Under the pieces are notes generated by a model, which was not told the origin of the DNA, ran no database searches, and saw only the letters and a program-made list of their open reading frames with translations. A DNA stretch of 64,000 nucleotides from assembly GCA_029891385.1 (NCBI GenBank), contig CM057233.1, positions 28,619,540 through 28,683,539 on the forward strand. The letters run 5' to 3'. Both the position numbers and the translations under genes were made by a program. Position 1 is the stretch's first letter. Every line of letters begins with the position of its first letter. The DNA comes from Erythroxylum novogranatense. Taxonomy: Eukaryota; Streptophyta; Magnoliopsida; Malpighiales; Erythroxylaceae. Below are positions 1 through 11,394 of this stretch, piece after piece.

Positions 1-551
1 CTAATGATTCGTAATCATTAGGGATAACATAACCTAGGTTAAATAACGCATCGTATGTGATTGCTGCCTTGATTAATCAATTTTTCATAATTTATAATGT
101 TATTACCCAATTGAATCTAGAGATTGTATCCTAAGTTATTCGGTAGATAGGTTTAAATAACCATCATATCTTGATTAAACACTACCTAAAGAAAAACTCA
201 GGTTAATTATTAACCTATGATTAATAGTTGCTAGGAGAGGTTTAAGAGCAACAAATCATTGAAATATGTTTAATTAGGGCGTAGGTCGAGATTAAACCAA
301 AGAACCGGGTCCCTATCAAATTTTCCACTTTATTCATTTTTTGCATGTTTTCTTTAATTTGTTTTTATTAGTCTAACTTTATTTTACTTTCTTATTTCCA
401 AAATCCATGGTTAAACCTAAACACCAATTACTTTCATTTTAAAAACTTTACACACACTCTTTATGGGATTGACCTAGACTCACCACTGCTATAGTAGTAG
501 TCTAGTTTTTACTTTGACTAGTGTTACGATGCGCTGTTACTTAAGCTTGAT
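1..551. other. AT-rich flank, possible Ty3/gypsy LTR fragment
   Basis: No coding frame is visible. The segment around 300-545 (the words gggtccctatcaa and gggattgacctagactc, then a ctatagtagtagtctag stretch and tgttacgatgcgc) resembles the R/U5 end of LTRs from Tat/Ogre-like gypsy elements, but no boundary, PBS or duplicate copy is visible here. It is the left flank of the solo LTR that starts at 552; the last five bases (ttgat, 547-551) are that element's target-site duplication. The family assignment is weak. Confidence 0.35.
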
Positions 552-2424
552 TGTTGAGCCCTGATTTTTATTTATTTATTTTATTAAGCATGATTTGAAT
601 AAATTTTGTGGTCTTGTTAGATAAATCATTTTATTTAGAGTTTAATTATTATGTCAAAGTTAGGAGGATTTAGTGCATGGATTGATTGAATTGAAGTGAT
701 AAGGTAATAAGAATGTATCAAGGGCAAAATTGGCAACTCACTTAAGGTTAAAAGACATAAGGCTTATATTGGAGGGCAAAAGGGACATTTTATGATTATT
801 AAGAGTGTAGAGGAAGAAGAATTGTGCGTGTGAAGAGAGAAAGAAGGAGAGTGTCGTGGAAGGAGAGGAAAAGTTAGGGTTTTTGGAAATCTTAAAGAGT
901 TTGAAGAATTTGAAGCTTCAACAAGTAAGTTATGCTTTAAATTTCATGGGTTTGGTTAAATGAAACTCAAATAAAGCTGAATATGTGTGGGAACTTGTTG
1001 ATGAATGATATAGGCAAATGTAACATCCCGTTACCGATGTGATGGGCATATTGGTAATTTGGAATGGATTAGGATTTTACATTTGCATATAATTGATATC
1101 AACATTCATTTGGCCTCTAATTTTAGAGGAATGTGACATTTTGCACATGCACATATAGGTACATGCATTCATGACATTTCCCGGAATTTGTTTGCGATTA
1201 TGATGTGATTTGTAAATTTTGAGATAATTATGCTTGATTATGATTTATTGGAAATTTTGGAATATTGGAGTTAGAATTATTTTAGAGTGATTATCAGTTG
1301 ATAGTGACCCTTAGGAAATTTTTCTAAAATTTGGGAGTAAATGTCTAGACCGAAAATTTTTCGAGTAACAGACTGGTTGACTTTATGGTGAGACATCGCG
1401 GCGAGCCTGTCAATCCTCACCTCAATGAGCATATTTGACGTCGCAACGAGTGACCTCTTGTCGCCGCGGCGAGGCTATTTTTTTTCTGAACTGAAATAGT
1501 TTTGTTTTTGGGGCATAACTAATGATGTAGACCTCCAAATGAAGTGATTCTTGATTTGTTTTAAACTAGAGAAAGAGGTCTACAATAGGAGTAAAGAAAG
1601 AAAGTTTGAATTCGGGTTTTTCAGATCTCAATTAGTGAATGAAAGTTGAGCATAGGTTCCTATTTCAACCTAAGGGTTATTTATGATAATTGAAGTATCA
1701 TTTTGAGACTGCTGAAATAAATTTAATGCTTTTGAGGTTTCAAAAATAGAGTATAATGGGTGAACTTGATCTGATTCAAGATGACATTGGTTTTGAGGTT
1801 TTACTCGGGAATATTTTAGTGGTATGATTTGGTAAATTGAACTGAATTTTGAGAAAGGAAACAATGTGGGATTTCCATGATATGATACTGAAATCAAATG
1901 GTTCATAATTGAGCAATTGGGTGAAAAGCTAGATTATGTCATTAGAATAAGGGTATTGTCTCAATGTTATAGTGTTCATAGAATGAAAAGTAGGTTTTGA
2001 GGCAAAGATAGTGAGATTGGGGTATAGCGTCGGGAATGTCACGAAAATGCATTTTATATTTTTGCATTTCAGCATGTGCATTTTTGAACCTTTCTGATTG
2101 TGTTTTTGGTAACATGGGTAATTATTTGACTGTTATAGAGGCACCGTTGGAACGACATTCCACAGATATTGCTGAGACTTCCAAGCAGTAGCTCGGAAGT
2201 TACAGGTGAGTAACCTAGTTGGTTCCTCAATTTTTGATTGCTAAATGCTCTGTAAACTGTTTGTGAATGGGAATTGTGTGATTATGTAAATGATTAAGAT
2301 CTATATGTCTGCTTTTGATAAATCGGATTCGACTGCCATGTGATTTTGAAGAATTTTGATAAATGGGTTTTAATGACAACGTGACTGTGACTATATTGAG
2401 CATTTTGCATTTCATACACAAATG

Positions 2425-2560
2425 CATCATCATCATCATCATCATCATCACCCAGTCTGAAATCCCGCATTGAAGCAGGGTCTGGGGAGGTCGGATAGTA
2501 CGCAGCCTTACCCCTACATAGTAGAGAGGCTGTTTTCGGTGGACCCACATGCAGATGAGA
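2425..2560 (-). mobile_element. SINE 3' portion (TS-like) with an (ATG)n tail
   Basis: Read on the - strand, the segment runs through an acagcctctctac word, a ggggtaaggctgcgtac word, cctccccagaccctg, and a gactgggtgatgatg tail. This word order is the familiar 3' body of plant TS/Sol-type tRNA-derived SINEs, ending in a simple-repeat tail. The + strand therefore shows (atc)n at 2426-2450. I see no clear A/B-box head, so the copy may be 5'-truncated. The runs of Asp or Met in translations here come from the tail and are not protein-coding. Confidence 0.65.
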
Positions 2561-4040
2561 CAATAAAAGAATGATGCAGGTAACAGAACCAATTCATAAA
2601 ACAGAAAATCCATGCAAATACAAGTAAAGGGGAAATAAAAGAACTAAATAGAAATGATAATAAAAATACCCGAATCTCAAGATAGAGCTAAAATAAATGC
2701 AAATAACAATAAGAATACTAATCACACATAAATACTAATAATAATAGTAATAATCAATATTCCATAATAATAGTAAGAAGGACAAAACCAAAACTAATAC
2801 GTAACACCAAAACTAATAGAAATAAAAATAAAAAACCAAAATCTAATATATGCAAATAAATATTAAAACAAATAATACTCACAGTTGGGAATAATACGAA
2901 TAATAGAAACTAAGAGAAAGACGAAAAGACAATAAAATAAAAGTACTAAAAGAAGAGTTGAAAAGCAATGTTATTGAGAAGCACTTCTACACTCCTCCCC
3001 CTGCTAGTAATAAATCAATGCAAGAAACAAACTATTAATCACGCATACGAAAAAAAAAATTCTAGCGAATCTTGACCTCCCCAACCATTAAACACATAAC
3101 CTATAGCTAGAAAACTCAATGCTCACCCCAGCAAGCGCAAGAGGGGTACAAAGACGAAAATAAAAAGTACACGAAAAAACTTGAGAGAGGAAAATAGGAA
3201 GAGGACGATATCTTACTTGCCCCACTTCGTGCGGTCGATTGCCATACTTATCAACCCGATACATTACATGCAACAATCAAGATCCTATATTCTAAACTGC
3301 TAAAATAAAGCAAGCATTTCATAAATGTGGTTTTCTTATTGCCCGATTGAGCATAGCCCGACTCCCAAGTAAGCGAGACTCTCCACATGGCATAGGTTTT
3401 GACTCAAGTAGCGTTATGATTCAATCTCTAAGTGTAAATACATCAACAATCTTTGTTGCATCGATTTCAGCAGATATACTGTGGTATAGAACGACTAACA
3501 ACGTCAACTATAAGAACTAAATGTAAAACTAAGCGATGAGAACAAAGATGAGAAAAAGCCCAACATTTATGTTGCTCAAGCAAAATTCCCAATGATGATA
3601 TTGAAGTAAAACACGAGCAAAACAAGTAACTCTTTGTTTCTTCAAAACAAGTCGTGATTTGCACCCACATTTTGGACAGCGAAAAGTAATAATCAAAAAA
3701 AAGAAGAGAAGAAACTATGATCCGTAAAACCCAAGTAAAAAAAAAGTCATGAATCACTGTTGAACAACTAACATGCCTAGGTATCAAAACAGCTAAAAAC
3801 CCAAAAAGAGCAAAAACCAAGCAACCGCAACGCAATGAGCAAACAGAAGATCAAGAAAACACGAAATCTAATCTTTAAACCCAAGCAAGATTCTATATCA
3901 ATCTAAACTAGCATTGACAAGCAACAATCACCAAATCTACAGGAAAAGATCTCCAAAATTCGCGAAGCAAGAGAAGGTGAGGGTTTAGATCCCAAACGAA
4001 ACCTGGAGATTGAGTAAATAGTAGAAGGGAAAGCTAGGGA
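2561..4040 (-). other. Leader-like segment captured in the 5' LTR, unknown source
   Basis: This stretch is absent from the 3' LTR. Read on the - strand, it starts with a pyrimidine-rich segment (ctagctttcccttctac), then aatctccaggtttcg and aaaccctcaccttctc, followed by T-rich intron-like sequence. This composition resembles the 5' UTR and first intron of a plant gene, not LTR sequence. It runs straight into the SINE, so both may have arrived together or one after the other. No protein frame is convincing: the 122-codon frame at 3467-3835 has no recognisable domain. The source gene is unknown. Confidence 0.4.
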
Positions 4041-4903
4041 TAAAAATAATAATAGTTGTGACCTGAGTCGCCACTGATACTGAAAAGAGCCTCGAGCTCG
4101 AAGGGAGTTAGTGCATACCCAGAGAGCTATCCTACTCCCTAGACGCGTCTACTAAATACTGTTCACTGTTTAAGCGCTCGGTCACAACACTGTAATAAAA
4201 TGGGAAAGAGTCACATATGCATTGCATACTCATTGTGATGGATTGAATACAGTGAATGGGAAATGTTTATGTTTCTGTAAATTGTCTGAGAAATGCATGT
4301 ATGCATTGAATTGAATTTTGGATTGTGATAGAGGTAAATGCCTCGCATCTATGTGATTTTTCTGATGATGATACTATGAAATGATCTGTAAATTGCTATG
4401 CGATATTCTGAATGTATTATTGTGATAATCTGTACGCTATTTGCATAATGCATGAATTGGTGAACCATCGATGATGGTTTCTCATTGAGTTCGCAAACTC
4501 ACCCAAAATTGCAACTATTTTTCAGGATAAGAAGAATACCCCGTTAGGTCAACAGGAGTATGCTTATAACTTTCAAGTGACAGATAGAGGTCGGGATCAG
4601 TTCGCATCTGCATTAGCCTGTATTAGTGTATTTTATTTTTCTAAATTTTTGTATGACTAATTAGATCAAATTGTAAGTTCACTGACTAATATAAATGGGA
4701 TTTATGAAAAGATCTCTGAGGCCATTGAATTGTTCATGTATATGGTTTCCGCAAAAATATTGATGTGGTGGTGTTTGAGAAAAAAAAAGTTATTACCGGG
4801 TTTTGACTGATTGATGTAGCACGCCACCCTCACGGGGCACGGACTCGAATATCACCATCGATGTCGAGTTCGGGTCTTGCGGGAGTGGGGTGTTACATTT
4901 AGG

Positions 4904-4916
4904 TGGTATCAGAGCC
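4904..4916 (+). promoter_or_regulatory. Primer binding site, initiator Met-tRNA
   Basis: TGGTATCAGAGCC lies six bases after the 5' LTR end. It is complementary to the 3' end of plant initiator methionine tRNA, the usual primer for plant LTR retrotransposons. It fixes the + orientation of the element and the LTR boundary at 4897. Confidence 0.85.
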
Positions 4917-5248
4917 CAAAAGTACAATCTTATATGTGCATTCTGAAATATGTGTCAAGTTATATGCACATTAGTCATGTCATAGCAGACAGCGATAACT
5001 GATCCCCAGCATGAGTCACATGCATAAGCATTCCTTAAGAGTTTGAGTTGTTAGAAGCATTGAGAGAAATGATGATCTGACTGAATGTGAGAAAGTAAGA
5101 TTTATGGACATATTGGAAATAAGTAATAGCATCTGGTTTTGTATGGTAGATAAGAGTCCCCCACAAAAGGGTGCATATCCCTTGGGGGTGAAATAATTGT
5201 GAATCGGCATATCGCCATGGATTGATTGGGGAAAATAAGGATGTAAAT

Positions 5249-6052
5249 TGTTGGGTCCGGGATTTGGTACCGATGGCGGACCCACCGCGTACCCCCGCAT
5301 ACCCCCGCGGCCCACATAATTGGTACTGTCCTCTTTAGTCAGGGGAATCCCTCTCCAGGATTCGAACACAAGACCTCAAGGTTTTATAGCTTCCACATGC
5401 TCGCCTCTTACCATTTGGCTAGGCTATGTTGGGTCCGGGATTTGGTACCGGGATTTGGTACCGATGGCGGACCCACCGCGTGCACTTCGATACCCCCATG
5501 CCCACATAATTGGTCTTGTCCTCTTTGGTCGGGGAATCCTCTCGAGATTGAACACAAGACCTCAAGGTTTTATAGCTTCCACATGCTCGCCTCTTACCAT
5601 TTGGCTTTTTATGTTGGGTCCGGAATTTGGTACCGGGATTTGGTACCGATGGCGGACCCACCGTGTACCCCCGCATACCCCCGCCCACATAATTGGTGTC
5701 TTGTCTGTTTGGTCGGGGAATCCCTCTCGGGATGCGGGGGGTATGCGGTGGGTCCGCCATTGGTACCAAATCCGCACCAAATCCGGACCCAACATAAAAG
5801 CGCCTTTATGTTGGGTCAGGATTTGATGCAAGGCAAGCAGGCCCGCATACCCATTGAACCACATGGTGATGCTTGTCCTCTTTGGTTAGCCAAATGGGAA
5901 TCCCTCTCAGGTTGAAGCTGAGACCTCGAGGTCTTATAGCTTCGAGAGTGCTGCCTCCACCATTTGGCTAAGTTAGGAAATGGCACCAAAGCATGGGCCA
6001 TGGGTATGAAGGGCCTGCTTGAATATATTGCACTCAAATGCCGGACCCAACA
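5249..6052. mobile_element. 804-bp TG...CA element made of tandem tRNA-like modules
   Basis: The element starts TGTTGGGTCCGGGATTTG and ends with its inverted complement (one mismatch over 18 bp). It is flanked by a perfect 5-bp duplication taaat (5244-5248 and 6053-6057). Inside, the word tgttgggtcc recurs at 5249, about 5428 and about 5612, with a degenerate copy near 5810. Between them lie - strand modules with a tagccaaatggtagaggcg word (A-box-like) and a gttcgaatcc word (B-box-like, near 5350-5365; degenerate in later modules). A short palindrome at about 5783-5822 joins inverted neighbours. TG...CA ends with a 5-bp duplication suit a solo LTR or TRIM; the A/B boxes suit a tRNA-derived SINE. 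I cannot tell which came first. Confidence 0.7.
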
Positions 6053-6094
6053 TAAATAGAAATGAGGAGACTATGTGTATAGACATAATGAAAG

Positions 6095-7972
6095 TGTAAC
6101 ACCCAAATACCCCCTGGGAGGATATGTGGATGCCACCCAATACAGTACAATCAAATCAAACTAGTTTACACACAACATCTCAAACAGTGCTTACAATAAA
6201 TCACATCATACTGTCAGAAACAGAAATTCAAAGTTATTACAGGCCCAAAAATGTTCACTAAAAACATGGTCAACAATACAAAAACAGACTCCTTTGGCCA
6301 CTGCGATTGACTCGTCCCAGTCTTTAAACTCTTCGCTCTGAACCTACACGGGGCAAATCCACCATGCTAAGCATATAGCTTAGTGAGTAATAACTAATCT
6401 ATCTTAACCGATTTCAGAAAACAGAAAGAATGCATTTCAGAACAGATTTGTATACTAAACAGAATGGCAAAACACGAAGATCCTTGAATCGAATAATCAA
6501 TCAAATATCGAATCTGTAACAAATCAAACTATAAATCCATGAGCGAAGTGGGTAGCGGACTTATCTGAGAGATCAAGTCTCGACACGAAGTGTCTCGAGA
6601 GACCGAAGTCTCGACAAAAATGTGTCCATGAAAGCATTGCAGACCCTTACAGGCATACCTATTTACCCAACTCGGACTGAACAAATCATTTCAGACATTT
6701 CATGTGCAATAAAATGAGCACTTCCAATAAAATAACATGCAACAATCGCCTCGGACGTTCATTGTCCGGAACAGTACACAATCAGTACAACACACATGAG
6801 CACTTGGACATTCATTGTAGGAAAGATTACAATCGAAGACAGAACAAATCAAAGTGAGATCGTCCCGGATCTCTTACTTAACATTGACTGTGTTACCTGT
6901 ATTACTTACTGAAATTATTGACATTACTGAAAGTCCTGATTACTGACCTTAAATCGCCCTTACTATTTATTGCCTCGAAGTCCGAAAATATCGGCGTTGG
7001 TCGTTCCTCATAATAGGAACACGGATACAAATTATGATTGTGCATAATTCTTGTATGATAAATGAGTATGATGCATGTTCATGCAAATTTCGGGATTCTT
7101 CTCTTGTTTAAAAATACGTATTACTATTCACAAATCGTATTATTACATTCACAAATACGTCGGATCTTGTTCTTTATTCACTATTCACTATTCACTATTC
7201 ACTGTTCATCACTATGCTGCACTGTTCATCATCTTCTTCGCCTTCCGAAAATTTCTTCTTTTCTTTTTACTTTATTTCACTTTCCTTTCTTTTCTGCTCA
7301 ATTCTTCTCAATTCTTTTAGCATCATCACTTAAAAAAACTAACCTATATAGCAAGTCTAATCGATCAGAATCATCCAAATCTTCAAATATTATAGATCTA
7401 AAAATTTCTTTTACCAATATCAGATCTCATCCGACTATCTTTATAAAAGACAAGAACAGACCATAGATTCATTATCAAAAGGACTAACCTCGTGATCTGC
7501 AGCAGAAAAGAAGATCGAAATCAGACTGACAGAGTTGCGGAACAACACCGATGAACGCTATCGGTTCTGTCTCAAAATAATTAATCAACCCTTATATATT
7601 CGTCCACTTATTCAATTAGTACTATTCAGATGAATAGTTAATTACCCAAAAACACACTTATGAATTCTTAGAATAAACAAATACCCAGAATTCCCAGACA
7701 GCTTCCAAAAATTCACCAAAAATTCTGTCATAAAATAATGACTTCCAAATAATTGTTCAAAAAATACTAAATACGACACCAACAATTTCTAAAAATCATC
7801 GAAGTATCCAACAATTACTAAAATTATCTTAATACAGTCCAAATCAATCCGAAGTGTCATTAAACCAATGTACCCAGAAAATGTCATGAATGCATGCCAA
7901 AATGTCAAAGAGACATAACATAAATCGGACTAAATTTGCTTCATATGCTAACCCCTAATTTGGGGCGTTACA
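6095..7972 (-). mobile_element. Solo LTR, reverse orientation
   Basis: The ends are TGTAACACCC at 6095 and GGGGCGTTACA at 7972, with a perfect duplication gaaag at 6090-6094 and 7973-7977. The - strand reads TGTAACGCCCC at its start and has a cactaagctatatgcttagc segment near its 3' third, as in gypsy LTRs, so the LTR is inverted relative to its host element. Its - strand start shares words such as catgcattcatgacatttt with the surrounding LTR, suggesting a related family. No PBS or coding sequence is present. The region 7190-7330 is C/T-rich with a repeated ttcactattcac word. Confidence 0.8.
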
Positions 7973-7977
7973 GAAAG

Positions 7978-10900
7978 GAAATCATAAAACTGATATGATC
8001 ACCAAAGGGTGAATTTGGAATTGGAATGGTTATGTGAGTATTGTGATAAGAGACTGTAATTTAGTATAAGGAGATAGTAGAAAAATAATATATATGTATT
8101 CTTGAGACCGAAAATTCATAATGTTTATACTTCGGAACTTTTGGATTTGGATTTGGATATAATGGATAAAGATTCAGTGTAATTGTATTGATGGAAGTAT
8201 TAGTGATTATGAAATTGAAATTTCAATCAGGTAATATGTTCTCAAGTGTGATATAAATGTGAATACACTGTTGAGGATTGTTTGAGGAAAATTAGGGATA
8301 TAAGTAGATTTAATAAGGTGAAAGTGTATGGGCCAAGTTGATATGACCTTGAAAGGATGCATTTGGTGTGTGATTTTCGATACAAAAGTTTAAGATTCAG
8401 TGTGAGAATAAAATGGTAGAGTGGAGATTTAAGCTTCATATGGGTTATGCCCCTACTATTATAAATTGATTGAGAATAAAGATGTGTGAGATGAAATAAA
8501 TGAAAATTGGAAGATGAGATGATAATAGTGATATACGAAAAAGTTGTTGAGTTCAGATTAAATTGTCTTTATGGGTGTACATCTGATAGTGGGGTCACCA
8601 TAACTGGTGAATTATTAAGCAAATGTGAAAAATATGCGTGAAAATGATATAGGAAGTAATCGGTGACTTGTTGAATAAGTGTCAATCATAGTTCCCATAG
8701 TTTAAAGTTTAAGATAGAGTAAGGCATAAGAGTACTTTAGTGATCAATTGGGAAGAAATTAAGACTGTTTAAGTTCATGATGATAACATAGGTGATGAGT
8801 TTGAAGGACATGAAGAGGGATATGATTATAGCAAAGTCCCCATGATTGAGAAATGGCACACAAAGAGAAGGGTTATCTAGAATTAAATGGGATTGAAGTG
8901 TCCTTAGTAGTATAAGCTACTAATTGGTAAATTGATGTGAATCCATCTTCAGATAAGATGTGATGATTTTGGCGATATATGCCTAGATTTTAGAGTAAAT
9001 AAAATTGTTTACGTGCCCTACAGAGCCTTATTATAAGGGATGTTTTGATCATGCAAGCCCTGGCATCAATTGATCTTATTGAGATATTATGCATAGTTAA
9101 AATTGATCTTCTCGAGGTATTAGAGATAACTGATATGTACTGACAAAAAATAGTTGATTGATAAGGTTTTATGAATAGTGTTGATGATTGTAGTAAGTCA
9201 CAAGTGAAAAATGGAGTCATATCCTAAGCAAAATATGCCACTGAGAGTGTGTACATCAATTATATGAGTGGATTATAGATTCGAGGTGACACTATTGCAA
9301 ATATGGGAAAATATAGGTCCCCCTTTATATTCGATATAAATATGTTCGGGAGATACAAATTAAATCTGAGGAATGAAATACCAACACACAAAGTGAAGCA
9401 TTCAAATAAATTGAAATGTGTGGAGAAACTAGTGTAAAGGAACGTATATCAGAACATGGCATTATGAAACTGAGAAAAATATCAGAAAATTTTTCCTCAT
9501 TACGAAAATCAGATACTTAAAGAGCTAGGAGAATCAGTTATGAGTACAAGGAGTTTTGGGTTGTAATTTTCAGAGATATCAATGCCCCTGATAGTAGTAT
9601 ATCACTGAAAAGTAAAGTGTCTCAATTGTGTTTAAATTGGGTAGTGACTATGATCAGTAATGATATATTGAATGTATTTGAAAAATGGAGAAGAATATTT
9701 TGCATAGATAAGGAAATCTTATATATCATGAAAGTTTCATAAAAGTGAATCCTAGCTTGGTCAAAATAAATTGTGGATGAATTAATATTCGAACTTGGCA
9801 CTTTGGGAGACTTAATGACGATAGAGGTAATGATAAAATGCGAAATTGTAAGGGATATAGATATATATGGGTTTTGGAGTTATTTAGAACTAGCTGTATA
9901 TTGGATGCGTCCAGAGGTTGTTAAAGGTTTTCTAGTCTTAGCCCTTTGACAGAAATGTTTGAGAAAAAACGTGTGAATTGTATGACTGATGAAAAAAAAG
10001 AGACATTGTGAGAAATTTACAACTCGAGTATTGAACATATCACTTTAATTAGGAGATTTTACAATATTTATCGAAGTGTCCCAGTAAAGGTTACGATGCA
10101 ATATGTTGAAATAGTATAAAGTGGTTTTATGTACCTAGGGACAAGTATAACCTCATGGGCTGCATTGTGATTGATGATTTGAAATTTGTTATATTAGGTA
10201 TTGCTTTGAAAGTTTGGAGACACTATTCGTACAGAAACATTTTGGAAATATCTATGAATATGCAAATCGATAACGATTGTGATTTTCGTGAGTTTGAAAG
10301 AATTGAACAGGGTTATGCGTTTGATTATGACATAATAAAGCTAGTGCTGCAATTCAATGTATTGAATAGAAAATTCAATAGCAGAAGATCACAATTTGGG
10401 CGATAAGGTTTTCAAACCTAGCGTAATACTGAGTGCAAAATGTCGACCTAACAAAGGGGCAAAAAGAAAGTATTATTAGCTATTGGAATTTCAAATCAGG
10501 TGCGTATAAAAAGGGATTGGCAAAACCCAAATTGCGGATTTAGAATATGCGGGCTTGATGTGAGTATATTGAAAGTTATTGAAGGTTTAGAATGTAAAAT
10601 CGAATGACTATATGTGTGAATAGCCAACAGACTTGACTGTTGGAGACAAATGTGAAACTGATATTTTTGGAGTTCATTGGGACATGAGATTGATGTATAG
10701 TTCTAAGTGGGCCAACAATTGTTACCATAGTGGCATCATTAGAAGTGATATGGGCATAATATGACAGAAGGGTGGTTTTCGCCCTAACAATTGAGCGGTA
10801 GAAGGCCAAAATGAATGTGAGATAAATCTGAAATAAGAGTAAAGTGACTCATAAAAGATGAATGAGGTAGGTGGACCAACATCGTATATAGAGAATATAG

Positions 10901-11354
10901 TGAAATGGATATAAGGGTTGAATGTATTTACATTAAAGAGAAGTGAACTGTCAAGGGAAAGATGAAATGTTTTTGTGTGTACCATCTTGGAAAGGGGTGT
11001 TTAGATTTGGAAAAAGTGTAAGTTAAGCCACATGAATTTGTATGTGTGTGAAAAGTTTTATAAATTAGTGTTATTAGTGAAAAAAGGTCTTAGATTGATG
11101 ATATGTGATATGTGATCAGGTTCTGAAATGTTAGTATGATCAACAGAGATAGATTGACAATATGCGAAGTATAAGTTGGTAAGTCGTCTGAAATATGCTC
11201 ATGAAACAGTCAAGATAGTGTAATAACCGAATCAGTGATTGAAGAGTCTAATGACTTATCAGTTTTGGTCATTGGAAGTGTATTTGATAAGATATTTGGG
11301 CAAAAGAGAAGTTCATGAGGAAACATTATCCTCATCTATTCGATCATTCAGGTA
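7978..11354 (+). pseudogene. Decayed gag-pol of the chromovirus-type element
   Basis: No long frame survives, but islands of pol can be read across stops and shifts. Near 8960-9150 there is a reverse-transcriptase-like stretch (CLDF..., FDHASPGIN, KIDL). Near 10195-10235 there is an RNase H-like stretch (IALKVWRHYSY), inside an 83-codon frame at 10155-10406. At 11315-11350 there is the C-terminal chromovirus word RKHYPHLF. Gag and protease are not recognisable. The - strand frames here are shadows. The assignment to pol is inferred from these short islands and the flanking LTR, PBS and PPT. Confidence 0.55.
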
Positions 11355-11380
11355 AGAAATTTCAAGGACGAAATTTTTAT

Positions 11381-11394
11381 TAGGAAGGGAGAAT
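11381..11394 (+). promoter_or_regulatory. Polypurine tract next to the 3' LTR
   Basis: The purine-rich word taggaagggagaat directly abuts TGTAAC, the start of the 3' LTR. It follows a tcaaggacgaaatttttatt segment typical of the chromovirus 3' end. This is the expected position for plus-strand DNA priming. Confidence 0.7.

Larger units (their letters stand above)
1019..4897 (+). repeat. 5' LTR of the chromovirus-type element
   Basis: The LTR runs from TGTAACATCC to GGTGTTACA and is followed six bases later by a Met-tRNA primer site. At 3879 bp it is far longer than the 1427-bp 3' LTR. About 1.6 kb (2426-4040) has no counterpart in the 3' LTR and carries a SINE and a leader-like segment. The 3' LTR in turn lacks about 0.95 kb present here (roughly 1390-2345), which includes a CG-rich patch with gccgcggcgagg at 1463-1476. 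The uninterrupted LTR was therefore about 2.2-2.3 kb. Confidence 0.85.

Noticed and set aside
2227..2613. Frames with runs of eight Asp or eight Met residues
   Set aside because: They are read through the (atc)n tail of a - strand SINE; the two overlapping frames are both artefacts of the simple repeat.
3467..3835. A 122-codon - strand frame
   Set aside because: It has intron/UTR-like T-rich composition and no recognisable domain, and lies within the captured leader-like segment.
5330..5420. A tRNA gene
   Set aside because: A-box-like and B-box-like words exist, but there is no cloverleaf acceptor stem, and the module is tandemly repeated inside a mobile element.
5320..5915. Overlapping frames of 168 and 172 codons
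   Set aside because: They span the tandem tRNA-like modules, repeat the same words in different frames and have no domain.
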